From the IMG/VR virus record IMGVR_UViG_3300025117_000214, positions 1 through 25,747 of that record: a DNA stretch of 25,747 bases. One strand, 5' to 3'. The notes beneath the pieces were generated by a model. It was not told where the DNA came from. It ran no database searches and saw only the letters and a program-made list of their open reading frames with translations. How positions within the stretch are numbered: the stretch's first letter is position 1; every line of letters starts with the position of its first letter. The translations under genes were made by a program, and so were the position numbers. Positions 23,052 through 25,747 of this stretch are shown in pieces. Origin of the DNA: a virus.

Positions 23052-24344
23052 TTATTTTTTTAAATTTGTATGTTTAACACCAACTGTATTAAGTAATTCT
23101 TTTCTTCTTTTTTCTATTTTATCTATTTGATTTGTAAAATATTGTTTTTTAATGCCTATAGCTTTATTCTTTTTATCCATTAATTTTCTAATTCTTTCAT
23201 TATAATTCCGCATAGTTTTAGAATAATCAGATATTCCAGATACTGTATCTTTTGATTGTTTTTGTTTATTCCATTCCATTCCTTTAACTCCATACTCTTC
23301 TAATTCTTCTTCAATTTCATCACGAATATATTCTCTCAATTTATTTTCTTTGAGAACATTATTATATTCTTCTTTAATAATCTTTATTAAATTAGATTTT
23401 TTAATTGTACTTTCATTTAAAGCATCATTAGTAATTATACCTACGTTATTTTTAGTTTTTATTATTGAATGATATTGACTAGGACTAGCAATATAAACAA
23501 CTTTTTGATCTTTTTTTAATTTTTCTTTTCCATCTATTTTTTTTAAAACAAAAAGATCAAATTTTTGTAAATCACTAATATTCTTAACATTAGATAATTT
23601 TTTAATAATAAGTAAATCAGAATCTTTAACAATATTAACAACATCTCCTGATTTTATACTTTCTTTTAAATTCATTTTATTCTCCAAAATAAAATTCTTG
23701 TTAACAAAATCAACTGGAAGATGTAGTGTCTTTGAATTATATGCTATTTTATAAATTGATCTTCCCATATTATCTTTAAATTTATTTATTGCAACTATAA
23801 TATCGTCGTTTTTAATTGATACATTACTTAAATTTATATCTTTTTTAGCTCTAAATTTTTGAACAGATTCTTTCATAATTTCTACCTTATTTAAGTTCTT
23901 TTTACCAACAAATATTTTTCCAGAATTATTTTTTATTTTTATTCCATCTTTAGTAAATCCGTCTATTTTTCCATCAAAAGTCTTATCATTGCTTGGAAAA
24001 TGATATTTTACTGTTTGACCTATGTCAAAATTAGTTTTGTTTACTTCTTCTTTTAAATTCTTTTCCATCTTGTCTAAAGCTTGATAGTAATTTGGACTTT
24101 CTCTAAGATGCGCCAATGCAATTTTTCCATATAATACATAATCTTTTACACTATTAGTTCCTGGTGTTTTATCAAGATCTTTGTGTTCACTCATTTCTAT
24201 TTTTATTCCCTCATAAAAATTTTCTATCTGTATTTTTTCAAAATTTACATTTAAATATTCTCCAATTTGTCTAACTAGATCTAAAGTTAAAATATCTACT
24301 TTTTTGCTTAAATCTAAAGTATAATCTGTAAGTTCTTTAATCAT
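23052..24344 (-). CDS. Hypothetical virion-associated protein with DUF5661-like domain (430 aa)
   Basis: The N-terminal region contains EGIKIEMSEHKDLD and IALAHLRESPNYYQALDKME (about residues 45-93), a pattern I recognise from DUF5661-type phage proteins. The middle is a beta-rich region with SH3-like strands (IGQTVKYHFPSNDKTFDGKI), interrupted by MKESV, LKESI and LNEST. The C-terminal part is helical (LIKIIKEEYNNVLKENKLRE, then YIRDEIEEELEE) followed by YGVKGMEWNKQK, a motif often seen in head-morphogenesis proteins (from memory), and a basic coiled coil. ATG at 24344 has no visible Shine-Dalgarno and follows the fibre gene's stop by 9 bases. Role unknown; multiple possible prohead-protease sites would fit a scaffold-like or packaged protein. 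Confidence 0.6.
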   Translation of the reverse strand: MIKELTDYTLDLSKKVDILTLDLVRQIGEYLNVNFEKIQIENFYEGIKIEMSEHKDLDKTPGTNSVKDYVLYGKIALAHLRESPNYYQALDKMEKNLKEEVNKTNFDIGQTVKYHFPSNDKTFDGKIDGFTKDGIKIKNNSGKIFVGKKNLNKVEIMKESVQKFRAKKDINLSNVSIKNDDIIVAINKFKDNMGRSIYKIAYNSKTLHLPVDFVNKNFILENKMNLKESIKSGDVVNIVKDSDLLIIKKLSNVKNISDLQKFDLFVLKKIDGKEKLKKDQKVVYIASPSQYHSIIKTKNNVGIITNDALNESTIKKSNLIKIIKEEYNNVLKENKLREYIRDEIEEELEEYGVKGMEWNKQKQSKDTVSGISDYSKTMRNYNERIRKLMDKKNKAIGIKKQYFTNQIDKIEKRRKELLNTVGVKHTNLKK

Positions 24345-24353
24345 TTAAAAAAA

Positions 24354-25004
24354 TTATCTTATAGCTGTACTTCCGCTAAGATATCTCCACCATCCTCTAC
24401 TATCTTTGTAAACAACATAACTATCAGATCCAGAATCTACTAAATAAAGTGAACCAGTAGTAGCTAATGGAAATATAACATCTAATCCTGATGCAGATGG
24501 AGGAACCAATAGCGATTCAGTTGTATTCATATGAAAATTTACTCCATCAGTTTCAACACTTCCTGAAACAGAAAAACTTCCAGTAGTGGTTACATTACTA
24601 TTTCGTGTTATTACTCCATCATTACTCTGTGTCCAATAAGCTGTTGTTGCAAAACTTGCTGTTGCAGCAGTTCCGAATAAAGATGCAGTAACGCCATTTG
24701 AAACATTAACACTACCAGTAAAAGTATGTGTATCATCTGTACTATTTCCAAATAGAGTAGAACCACTTTGATATATTATAGAAGAGGATATTATTTCCAT
24801 GTGATATTCTTGTGCAACTATATTACCATCTACATTTAATGATCCAGTTATTTCAACATTTCCCTGTCTAGATATTGCTGCTGCACTCTGTGTCCATTGT
24901 CCAGATCCCGTTATCGGATATGTTAATGTTAATTGTCCTCCTATTGTAACTGAACCAGTGTAATTACGTAGGTAATCCATCTGTTCTGAGATGTAAAGAC
25001 TCAA
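24354..25004 (-). CDS. Short repetitive fibre protein (216 aa)
   Basis: A Ser/Thr/Gly-rich beta protein with short repeats of the form GNVEITGSLNVDGNI, HTFTGSVNVSNGV and VTTTGSFSVSGSV, the style of phage short tail fibre or baseplate fibre shafts, in which TGS-type strands wind in a trimer. The C-terminus LYLVDSGSDSYVVYKDSRGW ends in WRYLSG, a small tip-like end also seen in the partial protein upstream (NTYLYKHNGTYWYQF). The start is TTG at 25004, supported by GGAG 7-8 bases upstream. Likely a trimeric fibre or baseplate-attached protein. Which structure it joins cannot be told. Confidence 0.62.
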   Translation of the reverse strand: MSLYISEQMDYLRNYTGSVTIGGQLTLTYPITGSGQWTQSAAAISRQGNVEITGSLNVDGNIVAQEYHMEIISSSIIYQSGSTLFGNSTDDTHTFTGSVNVSNGVTASLFGTAATASFATTAYWTQSNDGVITRNSNVTTTGSFSVSGSVETDGVNFHMNTTESLLVPPSASGLDVIFPLATTGSLYLVDSGSDSYVVYKDSRGWWRYLSGSTAIR

Positions 25005-25044
25005 TTTATTTCTCCTTTTAAAATTTCAAGTTCAAATTCTTAAA

Positions 25045-25052
25045 TATAAATA
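25045..25052 (-). promoter_or_regulatory. TATTTATA box before the short fibre gene
   Basis: Sense-strand TATTTATA 40 bases before the TTG start, preceded by TTTAA as in the copy at 20085-20092. Just downstream is a 17-base near-palindrome, AATTTGAACTTGAAATT on the sense strand. Confidence 0.3.
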
Positions 25053-25060
25053 TTAAATTT

Positions 25061-25624
25061 TTATAATTTTTGTTTGAAATACATAAGTAATTTAGCTCTT
25101 TGACTATTAATGTTTTCAAATATATTCTTTGCCCAATTTAATGTTTGTTTGTTTGGTTTAAATTCTTTTATTTCTCTTATTAATTTATTTTTATTGTTAA
25201 TATTTTTTATTTTTTTAAGACATTCTTTAACCTCTTTTTTACTTTTTGAGTTTAAGTTTGGTTTGAATAATTTTTTATTAGTCTCAACTTCTATAATGAT
25301 TTGCTGATCATTATTTATTAATTCAACATTTTCTACGATTACACTTTCTGAAAGTATTTCAAACTTATCTTTCCATGGTTGGAACACAGTATTGTTTGCT
25401 ATTACTTCAAGAATTACGTCTCCCCTGTTTAAAAAACTGTCTGAAATTGGAGGAATTTCTATAAAACATTCATTATTTTTATAAATGCCCTCAAAAAAGA
25501 TCTTAGTTTTTGATGATTCTGGTGACAGTATTAGACGCATTTGTCTTTTTGGATTATCTCCAGCTCCCTTAATGCTTATTTTACACTTAAAAGTCTCATT
25601 CTTGTTTCTATTCAATGTTAGCAC
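25061..25624 (-). CDS. Hypothetical protein with N-terminal beta domain (187 aa)
   Basis: Residues 1-100 form a strand-rich domain: NETFKCKISIKGAGDNPKRQ, then KIFFEGIYKNNECFIEIPPI, then GDVILEVIANNTVFQPWKD. I recall this pattern from uncharacterised proteins of large marine myoviruses but cannot name it. Residues about 125-187 are helical and basic (KKEVKECLKKIKN, TLNWAKNIFENINSQRAKLL), perhaps a separate binding domain. The start is GTG at 25624 with GGAG 7 bases upstream; the in-phase alternatives are poorer. A TATTTATA box lies 18 bases upstream. It lies among fibre and tail genes, so a structural or assembly role is likely. Confidence 0.6.
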   Translation of the reverse strand: MLTLNRNKNETFKCKISIKGAGDNPKRQMRLILSPESSKTKIFFEGIYKNNECFIEIPPISDSFLNRGDVILEVIANNTVFQPWKDKFEILSESVIVENVELINNDQQIIIEVETNKKLFKPNLNSKSKKEVKECLKKIKNINNKNKLIREIKEFKPNKQTLNWAKNIFENINSQRAKLLMYFKQKL

Positions 25625-25642
25625 ATAATTTCTCCAGTTTTA

Positions 25643-25650
25643 TATAAATA
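25643..25650 (-). promoter_or_regulatory. TATTTATA box before the 187-aa gene
   Basis: Sense-strand TATTTATA 18 bases before the GTG start, inside TTTTTATATTTATATAAAA. It lies closer to the start than in the other copies, leaving a very short leader if it is a -10 element. Confidence 0.3.
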
Positions 25651-25672
25651 TAAAAATTTAAAATATTGTCTT

Positions 25673-25747
25673 CTATGGACTAAATTGATACCAATAAGTA
25701 CCATTATGTTTATATAAATATGTATTACCATTGTTAGCAATTGTTAA
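25673..25747 (-). CDS. C-terminal end of a fibre-like protein (partial)
   Basis: An open frame of 24 codons enters from the window edge and stops at TAG 25675-25673. It reads LTIANNGNTYLYKHNGTYWY and ends QFSP. The aromatic, Gly/Asn-rich ending resembles the tips of phage fibre proteins and the end of the nearby 216-residue fibre (SYVVYKDSRGWWRY), so a structural protein is likely. Only the tail end is visible, so family and length cannot be given. Confidence 0.5.
   Translation of the reverse strand, partial: LTIANNGNTYLYKHNGTYWYQFSP

Overview
The window is a stretch of a very AT-rich tailed-phage genome (a myovirus with T4-like proteins), by eye roughly a quarter G+C. Every supported gene lies on the minus strand, so transcription runs from right to left. 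The diagnostic T4-type proteins are a UvsX recombinase, a gp32-like ssDNA-binding protein, an RNase H/FEN-type 5'-3' exonuclease, a gp19-like tail tube, a gp26-like baseplate protein, a gp53-like LysM wedge protein and a tape measure. The marine-looking adhesin families and extreme AT content suggest an aquatic, AT-rich bacterial host. Strong GGAG ribosome binding sites in front of GTG and TTG starts argue for a host that uses Shine-Dalgarno initiation. I cannot name the host.

Right part (25747 to 6760), virion module in order of transcription: the C-terminal end of a fibre-like protein; an unknown two-part protein; a small repetitive fibre protein; a large protein with a DUF5661-like domain; the tail tube; a 192-aa protein carrying GGPGSGP; a lectin-like protein; a gp26-like zinc-binding baseplate protein whose reading frame appears to continue by ribosomal frameshifting into a 74-codon extension; a GNAT-like protein; a 95-aa protein; the tape measure; a tube/baseplate initiator; gp53; a hub protein fused to a lysozyme-like domain; a beta-helix tailspike; and a repeat-rich adhesin. 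Together these build the contractile tail, its host-recognition proteins and its cell-wall-degrading tip.

Left part (6640 to 1), replication and recombination module: a shortened, diverged family A DNA polymerase-like protein; two small conserved-looking unknown proteins; gp32; uvsX; and the FEN nuclease. The gp32-uvsX-FEN genes are packed as one operon with overlapping or nearly touching ends.

The standout is uvsX. The gene is fractured inside the Walker A loop by a split intein, and a free-standing homing endonuclease gene sits between the two halves. The N-terminal intein piece is only 13 residues and the C-terminal piece 124, an atypical split. Trans-splicing would rebuild GLES-TAKS and give a 388-residue UvsX, close to the T4 size. 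The second notable system is the probable +1 (or -2) frameshift at a T7 run in the gp26-like gene, which lies between the tail tube and tape measure, where other tailed phages keep frameshifted tail-assembly chaperones.

No tRNA, rRNA, CRISPR array or insertion sequence was seen. No stretch longer than about 120 bases lacks a gene.
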